Below are positions 10,700 through 23,234 of a stretch of 64,000 nucleotides of DNA, piece after piece (positions within the stretch are counted from its first letter, which is position 1; each line of letters begins with the position of its first letter). The stretch is taken from contig OZ234503.1 in assembly GCA_965153455.1 (NCBI GenBank), forward strand, positions 15,381,118 to 15,445,117, read 5' to 3'. The position numbers and the translations under genes are program-made. The notes below the pieces were generated by a model. The model was given only the letters and a program-made list of their open reading frames with translations. It searched no databases and was not told the DNA's origin. The DNA comes from Sphagnum compactum. Lineage: Eukaryota > Bryophyta > Sphagnopsida > Sphagnales.

Positions 10700-13080
10700 T
10701 TCATTGCATTTGCTGATGCGCCCCTAAACTCCTTGAAAGATTCAAATGTGAGTCTTAAAGTGAAAACAATGGAAGAAAAAGGAGTTGGGGCACGCTCCCT
10801 AGCTCGTAACATTTTTGGGGTAAGAGGTGCATGCTGAGTTCTAGGATGGGGACTAGGATGAACAACAAATGTGTCAATTATTCATATTAATATGCAAAAA
10901 CCAAACAACAAGTTGGTTAGTGCATAGTTGGAGCATTTTTGGTGCATGGATGAGCCATGGGTATACATGGACTCATAAGATTCGCCACACCCTGAACTTA
11001 GGGGATGCCACCACCTTCGCCTTCATAATATTTTTTGTGATTCACCATGGGGGCTACACCCAAATGGCATTTTTCCTTGGACTCCCAAGTTGGGAGTCCC
11101 GCAATTCTCGAAATTAGGACTCTATCCAATTTGGACACCCATAACTTTTTGTGAAATTTTTTAATTGAGGTGAGGTTTCAAACAAAGTTGTAACCTTTGT
11201 CAAAAGCTTTTCAACGATATGTGGCATGCCTTTTGCACGTGTGTAATTCAAGGTGATTCCCAACTTTTAATGATCAGGAGTCAAATTGACACTTTAATTC
11301 TCGACTCTTTTTTCGGCCATAACTTGTGTTTTAAGTACTCAAATGGATCACACAAGCCCATTTTAAACATCTACATCTTAAAAGCTTTCCAATGGTATAA
11401 GGAAGTTCTCAATCCAATGAGTTTTAACCCTTCAAACTACTTTCTAAAATTCAGAAGTCCATCGAGACTTTAATCCTCAAAGTGGGAATTGACTTTTGGA
11501 AGGGAAATTATGCCTACTTATAGGTGTAAGAACCTTCCCATTCATATGCTTTGTGATCTAGAAAGGTTGGTTCACAATAAGTTGGTTCTTGATAATTTTT
11601 GCCTTGCGCTTTACGATAAGTAAAGCTCATGGGTGAAGGACATTCCCAAAATGTGAGGCTGGACTCGACTATTGTCTCGTCCTAAGCCCCTTATTTTGAG
11701 AATGCCCCCACCCTAGGGCTTTACCCTACACTTAATATTGCTGGAAGCTTTGGTGATGGCATTCTTACAGTCATGTTGCAGGCAGGAAACTTTGACGATG
11801 GTGTATGTGAAGTCACGTTGCAATTAGGAAGCTCCAACGATGGCATATTCACTTGGGAGTCACATTCACACTCTTGGGAGTGTGGGAAAGTGTGAAGGAA
11901 TGAGCCCACACAACTTGAGGAGGAGGCATAATATCCCTCCCATTTTTAGGAGGGAAATACATGGATATAAGGTGCCCTCGACATACAGTACGAATTTTTT
12001 CCAAGTGCTGATGTCAGTTCAAAAAGAATGTATTTGTTTAATTTTTTGCAGGTTAAATTTATTCAAAAAATTAGGCCCCTAAAAGAATCCTGGAAATATT
12101 TATAAAATGTAAAAGGCATTTAACGATATAATTTAGAATATTTATTTGATTGGTCTGTCAAAATAAAGTTCTCAAATCTTGGAGACTCCAAAATATAGAA
12201 GCATAAGAAAGTGTAATGTTCAAAATTCACCCATCTATGTAGGTTGCAAGAGGACACCCTTGGACAAAGCATATGGGACAAAGTGAAGTGCTATCAAGAA
12301 CATGTTGGGAAACACTTTAAGAACTTGGGGAACTTTTTGAAAACCCATTGAGTACTTGATGATAACACAACAGAAAAACATTGAGAACAACAAAATTCCA
12401 AACACACACACACACACACACAAGACAAGAAACTGGCTCTGTTGGATGCATAGTGCAATTCCTCATTGGCTGAGCAGAATTTCTAATCCCAACTGGGTTC
12501 ACCTATTTTGGCCTAGGCTAATGGCAGGGGTATGAATTGTGGGGGACATACCTAGTCATCTCATGACGTTCAATTGTACTCAAGTTCCAAGCTTGACTGA
12601 TTCTTCTTAGTAGCAAGCATGTTTGAAATGTCTCTCACACACTGCTACATTTGCTGAAAAAATAAAGGTCTCTCTTTTCATCACAGGTTCACAAAGTTTG
12701 GATAGTCAGTTTGCTATCCATCACTAAACCCACAGAAATTGATTGCCTCCACTCAAAATAAATTTCATAAGTAATGTCCCACATCCTTATATTGGTATGA
12801 GGACCCATTGCGATGTTAAAGACCCAAGGAATGTATGCAAATTAATTCCTGTTAAAAGTAGGAATCTTAAGTACTCCGTTTGCTTCCCAGAAAAAATAAA
12901 ATGTAGGAATCTTACTGAAAGTTTCTTCACAATAACAAAATATCTCTCTTCACTTTGCATGTCTTCTGCATGCAAATAACGGACCACAACATTTTATGCA
13001 CATGGATACATTTTTCAAACTTTTAAAAGTTGAATGTGCATATACTTTTATTCCTCCTATCTTTCCAGTCCAAATCTATC
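10700..13080. other. Spacer with a short 43-bp repeat and a CA tract
   Basis: No gene is recognised. Three diverged units of about 42-43 bp start at 11743, 11785 and 11827 (GGAAGCTTTGGTGATGG-like). A (CA)10 microsatellite lies at 12402-12422. The stretch 11100-11480 resembles the 52.9-53.1 kb region in general wording (ATAACTT and CTTTCCAATG blocks), which suggests an old dispersed repeat. Confidence 0.45.
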
Positions 13081-13086
13081 TATAAA
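13081..13086 (+). promoter_or_regulatory. Possible TATA box of the GDSL gene
   Basis: TATAAA sits in the context CTATCTATAAAAGAAG, about 250 bp before the first ATG of the GDSL reading frame. The position would allow a 5' UTR of roughly 200 bases. No other evidence supports it. Confidence 0.25.
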
Positions 13087-13331
13087 AGAAGTTAGTTTAA
13101 AATTTTTCTTTTGTGTCATGTTGAAATCTACCAAACCATAGGGCTTTCAGCTGTGCTCTTGGTACCAATTGAAAAGCACTCTTTAAGATTTTGCAGTCTC
13201 AAAGATGATTTACAGAAGAGGTCCAGACTAAATGCTGCAATCCTCTTTTTTTATGTAAGATCTTGGATTGCAATTTGTTTTTCTTTTTTTCTGGCTAAAG
13301 AAAATAAAAATTTGAGAGATTACATAGTGCA

Positions 13332-15806
13332 ATGGTGGTGATGATCATGGCAACAAGCCTGTACATGACCTGCAAGAAGAATTGGCGTTGGTACCACAAC
13401 TACTCTTGTTGGCTTCATATGACATTCCACATAACAATGGTGTTGTTGATCATGTTTCTAATTTTTCCTGCTGCAGCAAAAGAAGTAGATGATGATGACA
13501 TTAATCATGATGCAGTAGGTCAATGTCCAAAAGCACTCTTTGTTTTTGGAGCATCAGCATCAGATACAGGAACTGTGGAGGCTGCATTCCCTTTTACATA
13601 TACTGCTCAAACGACTTTCCCTTATGGCGAAACATTCTTCCACCATCCTGCTAACCGTTATTCAGATGGTCGTTTGATTATTGACTTTTATGGTAACTTG
13701 TTGTATTGAGTCATGAGCAATACTAGATCATTGTTTGTTGGATCGTCCTTGAATCTTTGATTTATGTAGTTTTGATCTAATGATAGAGGCCAAAATAGGA
13801 TTCGCAAGTTAATAAAACCTGTCAATCATTCAAAACACATTTTTCTCTCTTTAGGTGTTGACATGCTTTTGAATAGTCGATTAATTTGTACTTTGATGCT
13901 TGCAGCTCAAGCTTTGAAGTTCCCATTACTAAGCCCATATTTACAATTGGTGGGATCTGACTTCAGACATGGAGTAAACTTTGCAGCTTATGGTGCAACA
14001 GCTGAGAATATCACTCTCATTTGTCCCTTTCTATTTCCAAATTCAAATCCAACAATTTCGATACTTCAAAGAGAGAACTATTGAAGAATGGAACATTTCA
14101 AGACATGGTAAGGTTCAAGACTTTCTCGGTTGATGAATAACAAGGTGTCACTTGTAGCAGCTAGCTCCAAGAGTCTATATGGTGTTCAATCACGTAGCTC
14201 GTTGATAGACGTAAATGCATGTTTCTTTTGTAGAAATTGGAAACAATACAATTTGGATCATTGACAATCAGCAAGTTAATGATGAAAAGATTTGATAAGA
14301 ACTTTGTGGTCCTTTTTTATTCAAACCCCAACGGAACATTCAATTTCTTGAAACAATCTATGTATTAAGAGTTTTGGTTATTTATTCAATTATTCTTGCT
14401 AGTCACAAATTTGCCAAACTTGCAAAGATGGAATGGTTCAAGGCTAGAAATTTCATCATATACTGTAGGTGCTTTGAAGAAATTGTTGACAAAGCCCAGC
14501 TACTTCGCAAAAGGCTTGTATGTGGTCCAAATAGGAGGAGATGACTTCCTCACACAGGTGCTCCTTGAGGGTGAAAGTTTGGAGCGAATTTAAGCCAATC
14601 TCACAAAAAATGTCCCTGCTGCTCTTGTGTCAGGTCTCGAGGTAATAATTATGATCAAAATTCCTAGCTTAAGATAAAATCATTGTTCTATAATTGATCG
14701 GACACCATGAAGATACTACATTGAGATGTTGACAATAGATGTTGCTCATTGTTTTAGTTGGTTATTGGGTGGGCATGCAATGGCAAAGGGTTCGATTGAG
14801 CAAGGAGCAAGAACCATCATACAATCAGCCACCTTTTGGATGCTATCCAAGTTATATATCAATGTTGGGACTTCGAAACATGTCAGGTCCTATTGATTCA
14901 GATGGATGTCTTATAGATGTGAGTGTTGTAGTACAAGCCACAAATGTTCAATTTGAAGCTGACCTTAGAATCTTGCACACCAAGATTCCAGCCAACACAT
15001 CTATCATCCTTGTGGACTTGTACTCAATCATCAACACACTAATACGAAATGGAACTCAATTCGGTAAGAATCCTAAAGTGCTAATTGTGTCTAATTAACT
15101 CAATTACATCTGGACCTCACATCTTATAACCCAAAATCATCTACTAGGTACATGAAAGTTGTGGAAACATTAGTTCAATTAGGTCAAGATTGTGTAGCTT
15201 CACTATTTCAATGTTTGAGTTTGTTTTGTATATCTATTATACTAGTTGTTGATGCAAGCTGAAGACCTTGTTCATATAAGGTGACAAATTACTTGAGAAA
15301 AAATTGATTATTAGTTTGTGTCATGTCGAGCATATTTAAGGTCCTAAGCTATGACTATGGGTGCTTATGACTTTTTCCATTTCCAATTAAGTTCAAGATT
15401 AAATTATACTTCACTAGAGAACTCAAAAAAACATGACATTGGGTTAATCAACTCTTCTAATCACATTGTATCTTGAAGCTCACATGCTATTTATTTTGTT
15501 TAAATTGTTTTTCTTTTGTGTACTATAACAGGAATCAAGGAGACAACTAGGGCATGTTGTGGGACAGGTGAAGCTCCGGTGAATGTCAATCCTCTGATCT
15601 TGTGTGGGGCCAATGGAATTGTGAATGGGACATTAGTCACTGCCAACAACGTGTGCTCAAATCCAAGTGAATATGTGAATTGGGATGGCATTCACCTTAC
15701 TGATGCTGCCGATCGCATTATTGCACAAAACTTTCTCACTGGTCGATATATGCAACCTTTTTATAATCTCTCTTCTTTATGCAACCTTAGTTTCGCACAA
15801 TTCTAG
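13332..15806 (+). pseudogene. Broken GDSL esterase/lipase gene, five exons
   Basis: GDSL esterases/lipases are secreted or vacuolar Ser hydrolases acting on acyl esters. Exon 1 (13332-13692) has a hydrophobic leader (MVLLIMFLIFPAAA), then block I as FGASASDTG: the nucleophile Ser is kept but the Asp of GDS is Ala. Exon 2 is about 13906-14107, exon 3 14469-14641, exon 4 about 14789-15063, and exon 5 15532-15806. All visible introns are GT..AG, and the 1/2, 2/3 and 4/5 junctions restore family sequence (YAQALKFPLLSPYL; RHG joins ALKK; QFG joins IKE). Exon 5 keeps the Asp-His pair in WDGIHLT. Damage: a +1 frameshift near 14022 (before PFYFQIQIQQF), a TAA at 14591 inside exon 3, and a second frameshift near 14820 before PPFGCYPSYIS. 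Block III GxND reads GGDD. The order of parts is complete, so this is a recently decayed whole gene unless the breaks are sequencing errors. Confidence 0.8.
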
Positions 15807-18668
15807 TATGACTTTAGCTTTGCAATTCCACGTTCCTTTCTTCCCCCTTCTTCTGACAGTAAAATCACAAAGTTTGATTCAATAGTCTTTTTTTGAAAAA
15901 TTGACTTTCTATATTTACATTTCTTTTGTAAACTTCAACTATGAACCTGAGGGGACACCATGTGTTAGAATTTGACACTCCTCAAGTCAATTTAAGGTAT
16001 TGTTTAAGGGTCAATTATTGTTGTGAAGCTTTAAATTTTCCCACATTAGTGTTACTGTAATTTTTTATATTTATGTATTTAATCCACACTATTTTTAATT
16101 TTAATTTTATGTTTATATTGAATTTTGATACCAAATTTAGCTATAGACAAGATAGGGAAGTAGAAATTTGTAATGATCCTTTTATATTTTTGTTACCTGT
16201 GAGAATATGTTATAGAAATTAGGTAATTAAAAAAATTCAAATTTAGCAAAATAAATTTTTTGGGGGGGTGAAAACCTAGATAATTAATGCCATGTTTTCA
16301 GAAGAAATCCTTCTAATGTGTCAAGACTCAAGATCACATGTTTTAGGTTGAAAAGATGTGAAAAAATTTGCCCAAAAAGAAAACATTACACATAGAGCAA
16401 CTCATCATTTTGAATTTGATGAACATGAATACAAAGTACAACCTTTCACTGGAGTCTGGCTCACTTCATTTCATATTTCCAATCTCTAAATGTCGCAAAT
16501 TAAAATGTCACTTGGGTATGATCTATCTCATACACACATATTTTGTCCATGTTCATTTTTCATATATTATACTTGAGATTATGTTAAAGAATGTTTGTTG
16601 CACTTTATTGTAACCCTATAATGCCCATGGGTAATTCTTTCAATGATGATAATCTTTCATACTTTGGTGCATGTTTCATCTGAACTCCCCTCTCAAGCTT
16701 ACACATATTATGTGGCCAGCCTTGAAGCTTAGGTTTACAAGGTACTTGCAGTGACACTTGATGTTTTGAATGAGATGGTAACCAATTGTCTTATGCTCAA
16801 AGTTGACTAACATGATTGTCTCAGGTTCCATATCCTTAGAGACTTGGGCACTGAATCCTGATCTATGGAGGAAATATTGCAGATTGTAATCCTACCAGGC
16901 TGATTTCTGACAAGTCGTTTCTCAAGTAGATTTTGTTCTTACTAGTCATCTGCTAGATGCATTTTTTATTGGGATGTGCTGAAGGTGGATTACAAAGGAA
17001 ATCTCAGTGTTCACTACTACAGGTCTGCAGTGGGTACTTGTTCTTGCTCAGCATGAAATTGGGTTCTTATTGTCTAGATGCATATTATTGCCCTGTTAGA
17101 CTCTTCCTACTGGTTTTTGTGTGTTTGGAATCCTCAACACCTATATTTTGTACACAGATTTTGTCAGTGTCTGACTTTGAAATTAGCTGGAGCACAAACC
17201 TGAAGGTTCTTTGGTTTGGAGTGTAAGCAAAACCTGTGTGGTCTCAGTCTCTTATCCAGTCATATCCTCCAGATGACACAATTACAGATTAGACCACATA
17301 TATCTCTTTACGGCCTTTTTGAAGCCTGATAGGATTCAGGAAGTGGTTGAAGACTCATTTTTCTTGGGGCTGGAGTCAGGATTCTTCCCACTTGATAAAT
17401 TTGTTGATGACTTAGTAGTTACTATTCAATACTATAAAGTAATAACATAGACCACCTGAATTATGGAACTTCAAAGCATCCTCTAGACATTTGTAGTACT
17501 TCCTAGGAACCATATATTCATTTATGATGTTCCAAAGTCTTCTAAATTGAAAAGGTCAAAACTGGGGGAAACAATATTCTTTGTCTGTGTGACTACAGTC
17601 TCCCAATTGAAATGTTCATGGACCTTTGAGTCCAGCATATATAAAAATGGCACAATATGAAGATAATTTCTGATTGGAGTATAGGAGGGTGCCCTTCAGA
17701 GTTTTTTCATTAGCAAAATGTGGCCTCCCAATCTTTTGTGTCATTGGAAGAAATCAAAATTGGTGGCAAAGAGTTCATTCCATTCTCCACAGATGTGAAT
17801 TTCAATCGAGTTCAACTCTGAACCTCACTTAGAGGGGCTCAAGGGTGAACTGGCACCTACGCAAGGACATTTGCCTTCTTTAGTGAGGGCCTCTTATTGC
17901 AAGCCTCTATCTTTAACCCAGGAAATGTTAAATTTGAACTTTGAGAATTAGTCTTGTGACAAGATATTTATAATGTTTAGAAGCAACCAATTTTTTTTTG
18001 TGGAGTCAACTATGGTACCAGTGTAGGTGCTGGTTTACCAAGCTTAGAATCAGAATGGAACCCTTTCTAATTATTTTTTTAAGACCTACAAGCTGTTGAT
18101 TGTTGAGATGGAGAGTTTTGACATCTAGTTTGTACTAACTTGACGCCCTTAAATTTTTCCCTTGTTTTTAATACTTATGTACATTTTTCGAATATGCTGT
18201 GTGTTTTATAAATAAAGCTTTGCAAGGTTTTGATGATAATAAATGGATTAATTTATACCAAGTTCCAAAAATTAGTCTGTGGCAGGCTACTAAGTAGGCT
18301 ACTGCATTAATTCCAATCATCTTTCTATCAGACAACTGAAGAAGCTTCTTCCCTGTCTCAGATCCCACCAAATCCCCAGCATTTAAATTTGGCCATGTAG
18401 TACTTTGTCCATTTGTACTTACGCTGCAAGATTTCAGGTCTTCAATTTTCAGATCAAAATCCAATATATCTCACCACCCAATGTGTCTCAGACCACCTAC
18501 TGAGCTCAAAACTCAAGAATATGAGTAAAAGTTGTTTTTAATCTTCCAGCCTACATGATGAGTTCAAAGTTCAAACAATCAAACTACAAAACTCATTTCT
18601 ACCAAGCTCTCTTATATATCTAAATCTTACAGTGGTTTAGATGGGATTCAGATCTGTGTTTGGGTATG
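15807..18668. other. AT-rich spacer downstream of the GDSL pseudogene
   Basis: I see no gene. A stretch near 18005-18045 (GGTACCAGTGTAGGTGCTGG) is closely matched near 53165-53200, so it belongs to a dispersed repeat. Poly-T and poly-A runs are frequent. Confidence 0.4.
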
Positions 18669-19763
18669 TGACCCAGCACCCATCAGATAACCATCTGTTG
18701 GAAGCCCACTGTAACTCAGTTATGTATGAGTGACAACCACAACCGAGTTACCAAAGTTCAAGTTGGATTACCGAAATGTTTAAGTACGAGTGTTGGCTGG
18801 TTATCGAGTTTTGACTCAGTATTAATCACTTACCAGTTGGTTATTGGTTTTTTATAATCTGTTAAATAGATGAATCACCGGATGTTGAATTTCAAAAATC
18901 TAATATAACCTACTTGGATGACTGGATTATCATTTAGGTAGGTTAAACACTAATACAAAAATATTTTTAAAAATCCATAATTTGAATTTTTAAAAACCTT
19001 ACCATCAGCAAGCAGGATAACAAGAGGATGGCAACCAATTATTTGATAACCTACTCTTATGCATCAATCAACAATTATTATCCAAATATTTTTCTTAACT
19101 TGCCCAACAATAAAAAAAATTTGAAATTGATATTGATGACATGTGATCTAAATTTTTGTTTAAAAGATAACCTACCTAACAATTATTTTAAAAAAAGAAA
19201 GAAATATTCGGCCAACACAAGAAAGTACCATAAGTAAGAAAGGAATGTAAGCAGTAATTATGTAGGTAGTTGAATAAGGAAGGCATTTGATAACCACTCT
19301 GTAGGCACATACATGCATATAGATGAATGATGAAACTTTGCGTAACATAATTAAAGAACAAACACTCATTTGAAAGGGGAGAAAGAGGAACAAGAAGAGA
19401 GAACTAACGTCCAATGTCCAACCAAGAGATGGCACTCAAAAATGCAAACAAATCAATGGTCACAAAAGAAATCAACAAGGACTTGTCAAAGGGGGTTCAA
19501 ATGATAATTGAGAACCTAAAATCCTCATTAGTTGTATGAAGCATATTTGACAAGGAGATGGGTGGAGCACCTACCCTAAAAGTGGTCTCTTTAGAAAGAA
19601 TGGCTTGTCTCAATATGGTAATGGCTTAAACTTTTTGTAGGATGAATGGTTTGTAAATAAAATAACTACCATGGTTAACTATGGGATAAGGATACAATGA
19701 AAAAGTGTTTAATGTCCAGACATCATCCATCCTGGATCTGGTAGGTTGATGGGTGCTGGGTCA
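18669..19763. repeat. 1.1-kb segment bounded by a 17-bp perfect inverted repeat
   Basis: TGACCCAGCACCCATCA at 18669-18685 is matched exactly by its reverse complement at 19747-19763. The interior is AT-rich without coding signal. The arrangement suggests a non-autonomous DNA element. I could not find a convincing target-site duplication, so the superfamily is open. Confidence 0.5.
18788..19000. repeat. MITE-like repeat, copy related to 21217-21825
   Basis: The end AGTGTTGGCTGGTTAT (18789 on) matches, in reverse complement, the end at 21810-21824 (ATAACCTGCCAACACT). The following AT-rich stretch, with TTGAATTTCAAAAATCTAAT and GGATTATCAT, is also present in diverged form near 21310-21370. The two copies appear to be members of one hAT-like family, each near one end of this nest. 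Confidence 0.45.
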
Positions 19764-20632
19764 ATTTGGCTCATTTGATTACTCTTTTGGCTATCATGCA
19801 CACACATAATATAATACGAAACAAAGATTTTTGCAGAAACCCAATCCATCGCTAAAGTTGGACAAAGATTTCAGAGGCATATAAAACTCACAAATGGAAT
19901 TGTTCATCATTAGTAGTTTGTCACAAGCATTCCAGCCTATCTCAGGGATTACCACATTCTTACTTACTTACTTACAATTTAGCGTCATTAAGTGGGCCAA
20001 ACAGCGCCCGGGCCAGAAAGCCCAATTGACGTTAAATCTGATGAAGCAATTCAGATCTAACCGTCTGACATCGCACTAAGAATCTAGCAAGGATGCCTTG
20101 CTGCTGACAGCTCATCAAAGGTGTGATGGCAGTTAGTGGCAATGAACCTCTAAACCTCTCTCGAACATTTCAACATACACTGTGCATTACTCCCTATCCC
20201 CACCCATAAACATGAAAAGTTGTTGATAGTGTAAAGTGGGAGACTATTCAAATATTGTCACTTAGGCCAATCATTACGGCTGGCCAATAAAAGAATATCA
20301 CTAAATTGTACTGGTCTTCTTGAAGGGCACTGTGGTAGGGGGCAAATTTACAAACCCAAACTGAATTTTGCTATTTCATTGCTCTGACAGTTTCATCCAA
20401 AATACAATATACAGGTCAATTTTCCTACATTTTGTGTGGAGATGATCTAGCCTTTGAGTTAGGAATAAATCAGTGTAAGCTGGTTCCAGGTTACTGGTTG
20501 GGAGAAGGCTAGTTTTGTTTAAAGAGGACCTATCAAGCTCTTTCTAAAAATTTCTTTTGATCAGAATTGGAGGTTCTCTCAAAATTTATATGAAGAATTG
20601 AAATCAGCAGTGGCCCACTATTGAGTTTTGAC

Positions 20633-21216
20633 CAGTGCTGTGCAGGTATTGATTTTTAAGAGAACACATGGTCTTGGGTATTATATCATTTATAACTTTG
20701 GTTATTTTTTTGGGTGATGTTTTGAATTTTTTTAAAAATAATTTCAGAACCTCTGGGTATGATTTAATTTATTTTTCTGAACTCATGACAATTATTGGCT
20801 ACAGGGTTTAAGGCTGTTGAAATGGATGCAATGTTGGGTACAGTTAAATTTTAGGGTGATGATTTAAAGAGAAACACATACATCAGAGAAATTGAAACAT
20901 TACAAAAATCGAAAAAATCAAAATTGAATCTCATAACTTATACACAAAGAGGAAACTCAGACACACAAACTCAAAAATGAAACTGTAAACCCTAATAGTA
21001 CCTGTTGCAACTGAGGAAATCTTCCAAGATTTCTTCCATAAAAAATAAATGGGTAGAAAATTTTGAGTTTTTCCCCAATCCTACTATGAACCACAATTCA
21101 CAGGAAAAGATCTAAATCGAGTTTTTAATATTTAAATCTGGTGAGATCAAGTTTTTTATACCCGGATTCAAAACTGTGAGTTTTAACTTTTGGATTTGGG
21201 TACCCGCACAACACTA
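20633..21216. mobile_element. hAT-like non-autonomous element (MITE), 584 bp
   Basis: The left end reads CAGTGCTGTGCAGGTA. The right end reads TACCCGCACAACACTA, which is its reverse complement apart from three mismatches. CAGTG-type termini are typical of hAT elements, which make 8-bp target duplications. The flanks here are GTTTTGAC and ATTTTGAT, matching at six of eight positions with the TTTTGA core intact. The interior has no coding capacity. It lies inside a larger nest of related repeats. Confidence 0.65.
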
Positions 21217-21825
21217 ATTTTGATCATTAATTAACCTAGTTATTAATACCCTACTTATTCAATTATCAATTTTGTGATAATTAATCAATGACTTAATTAG
21301 TTGCCTGATATTGAAATTTCAAAATCTAATAGCTTACGAAAATGACCTGGTTTATTATCATCAAGGTAGTTTATCAATCTTAGAACATTAAACAATTTTA
21401 TGGTAGATTTTTAAAAAAAATAATTTAATATAAATTTAAAAAAACACTATAACTGATGTTATATATCTAGCAGGTTAACCAATAGTTATCAATCAGCACT
21501 ATTACAAAATGTGGGTGTAGTTCACTAGTCTGTTCACTAGACTAGTGAATTCACTACTTCTTCATTGGTCCCCCTTCACTACAACCAGTGAATTCACTCA
21601 AAATCTAGGGAAACCACTTGATGCACAGGGACACATTTTGTTGGAGTGCAGGTATTTGAAAAACCTAGCTGTATGCATAGCTGATGATATTTACCAAAAA
21701 AATATTGATAACCAAATCAGTACACAAAGGTTTTTGATATTGATAACCTGATGGACACCCCAAATTTTTAAAAGAAAAAACCTACCTGATGGTTATGAAA
21801 AAAAGTAAATAACCTGCCAACACTG
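21217..21825. repeat. AT-rich MITE-like repeat ending in CCAACACTG
   Basis: The sequence shares blocks with 18788-19000 and ends at 21825 in CTGCCAACACTG, a hAT-like terminus. The 20633-21216 element lies directly beside it. No coding sequence is recognised. Confidence 0.4.
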
Positions 21826-21829
21826 ATTG

Positions 21830-22940
21830 AAACCTAGACAAGTCTAGAACCGGACAACAGCGGTGCAAACTTTGAAGCTTGTTCATTTGCATGCTCCCAC
21901 GGATTGATCTGCTCCGGCCCATGCAGCTGCCATAAATGCTGTTTCCATTTGAAAGAGTCGAGGAGAGTAGAGCAAGATGTCAAAGAGCTAGAAGAAAATT
22001 TTCTTTCTTCAAGTCAGATTCTTTCTTCTTCTTCGTCTTCTCCCTGTAGTTTTGCATTGATTAAGTGGTTAGAATTAGCATGTGCAAACAAACAAGGCCG
22101 GTGTCTGGCAGGCGACATTGGCTGCAAGCAACGGATCTGCAGCTGTAACAATCCTTGGCAGCTAGCTTGCAGGAGGCACATCTATATAATTAAGTCTAGA
22201 TCACTGGTCTCGGTCTCGCAGTAGTAACAATTTGAGAACATGCTTTTGGGGTAATGCGATCGACTGCGGGTGCTTAGTGGAGCTCGAGTAATTACAACTA
22301 GTAGATCTAGTACTGGCCTGCCCGCTGGAGTCCTGTTCCCCACTCTTCCGTCACTGTCTGCAGCTTCGACAGAACCTCCAGTTGCTGCTGGTACTTGCCA
22401 GAATTTGTTTGCAATAGGACAAAAACAGAACGCGGTTCTAGCTCGGTGATCAGTCACACTACTGACGCTGCTTTTGTATTGGATAGCTCCCGGGGTGGTG
22501 GTGGTTTGGCAGGTTATGGACTATCATGGCCTGACCCTTGTAACTGTCCCAGATTGTAGAAATTCTGAGAAGATTTCAGAATCTGCAGCTGCATGCACAC
22601 ACACACCTGCAGCTCTCATCGAGGAGTGTCTGATCAAACAAGTGAATCTAGGGGTTCTGATCTTCCACCTTGTCAGAGTTCAGCATTCCTAGAGTGATCC
22701 CTAGTCTGGCCCAGTCGTCGGCGGTCAAATTTATAGATATCTTCTGTTGCGCCTGTTTGCTCCTCTGTTCAGTTCAGTTCCCCACACACATGCGTTCATA
22801 ATTAATGGACACCTTTGAAGACAAATCTTTCCATAAATGCACTACCTGGCTTTCGTCCTATGATGAGCTAGCTAGCTACCTACTTTCGCCTGAACTTATC
22901 AATTTTCTATTGCTCCTGCAGTATGCGGTGATGAGTACTC
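21830..22940. other. Spacer of rising GC content upstream of the SHINE-like gene
   Basis: Base composition becomes more balanced and CAG/CTG-containing words are common. Open frames of 60-106 codons are present on both strands, but none shows a domain, a spliced continuation or a conserved ending. Confidence 0.35.
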
Positions 22941-22943
22941 TTA

Positions 22944-23231
22944 GAGCAGGTCCACCGGTGGTGCTCAGTAGGTGGCCCTGCAAAAGAAAATTGGATGAAG
23001 AGAAGTTAAAAACATGCCGGTTTGGCTCAGCAAAATTGTTTTGGCCGTGCATTTTTGCACAGGATGCTGAGCAACACCTGCTGTTGATTGGCTAGATAGT
23101 TTGATAGGTCCAAGTGGGTTGCTATTACTTTAAGTCTCCCACCTATTTGCAGTCCCAGTTTTAGTTTTATGGCTGGGGTTGGAAAAACGTGGAGAACAAA
23201 ACTTGGATGTGAAATATTCTTGCAGATGCTC
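22944..23231 (-). mobile_element. Tourist-like MITE, copy 1 (288 bp, TTA target duplication)
   Basis: The element begins GAGCAGGTCCACC and ends GCAGATGCTC. It is flanked on both sides by TTA (22941-22943 and 23232-23234), the target duplication of PIF/Harbinger elements. In reverse complement it matches about 25086-25366 over nearly the whole length, sharing AAAACTAAAACTGGGACTGC, ACTATCTAGCCAATCAA and GAGCCAAACCGGCATGTTTT. It also matches 59185-59495. It has no coding capacity. It sits about 940 bp before the SHINE-like start codon. Confidence 0.85.
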
Positions 23232-23234
23232 TTA

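Noticed and set aside
18788-21825. A single 3.0-kb element with AGTGTTGGC(T/A)GGTTAT ends
   Set aside because: Flanking 8-mers differ and the two sides are themselves similar in sequence, which indicates two short copies rather than one large element.
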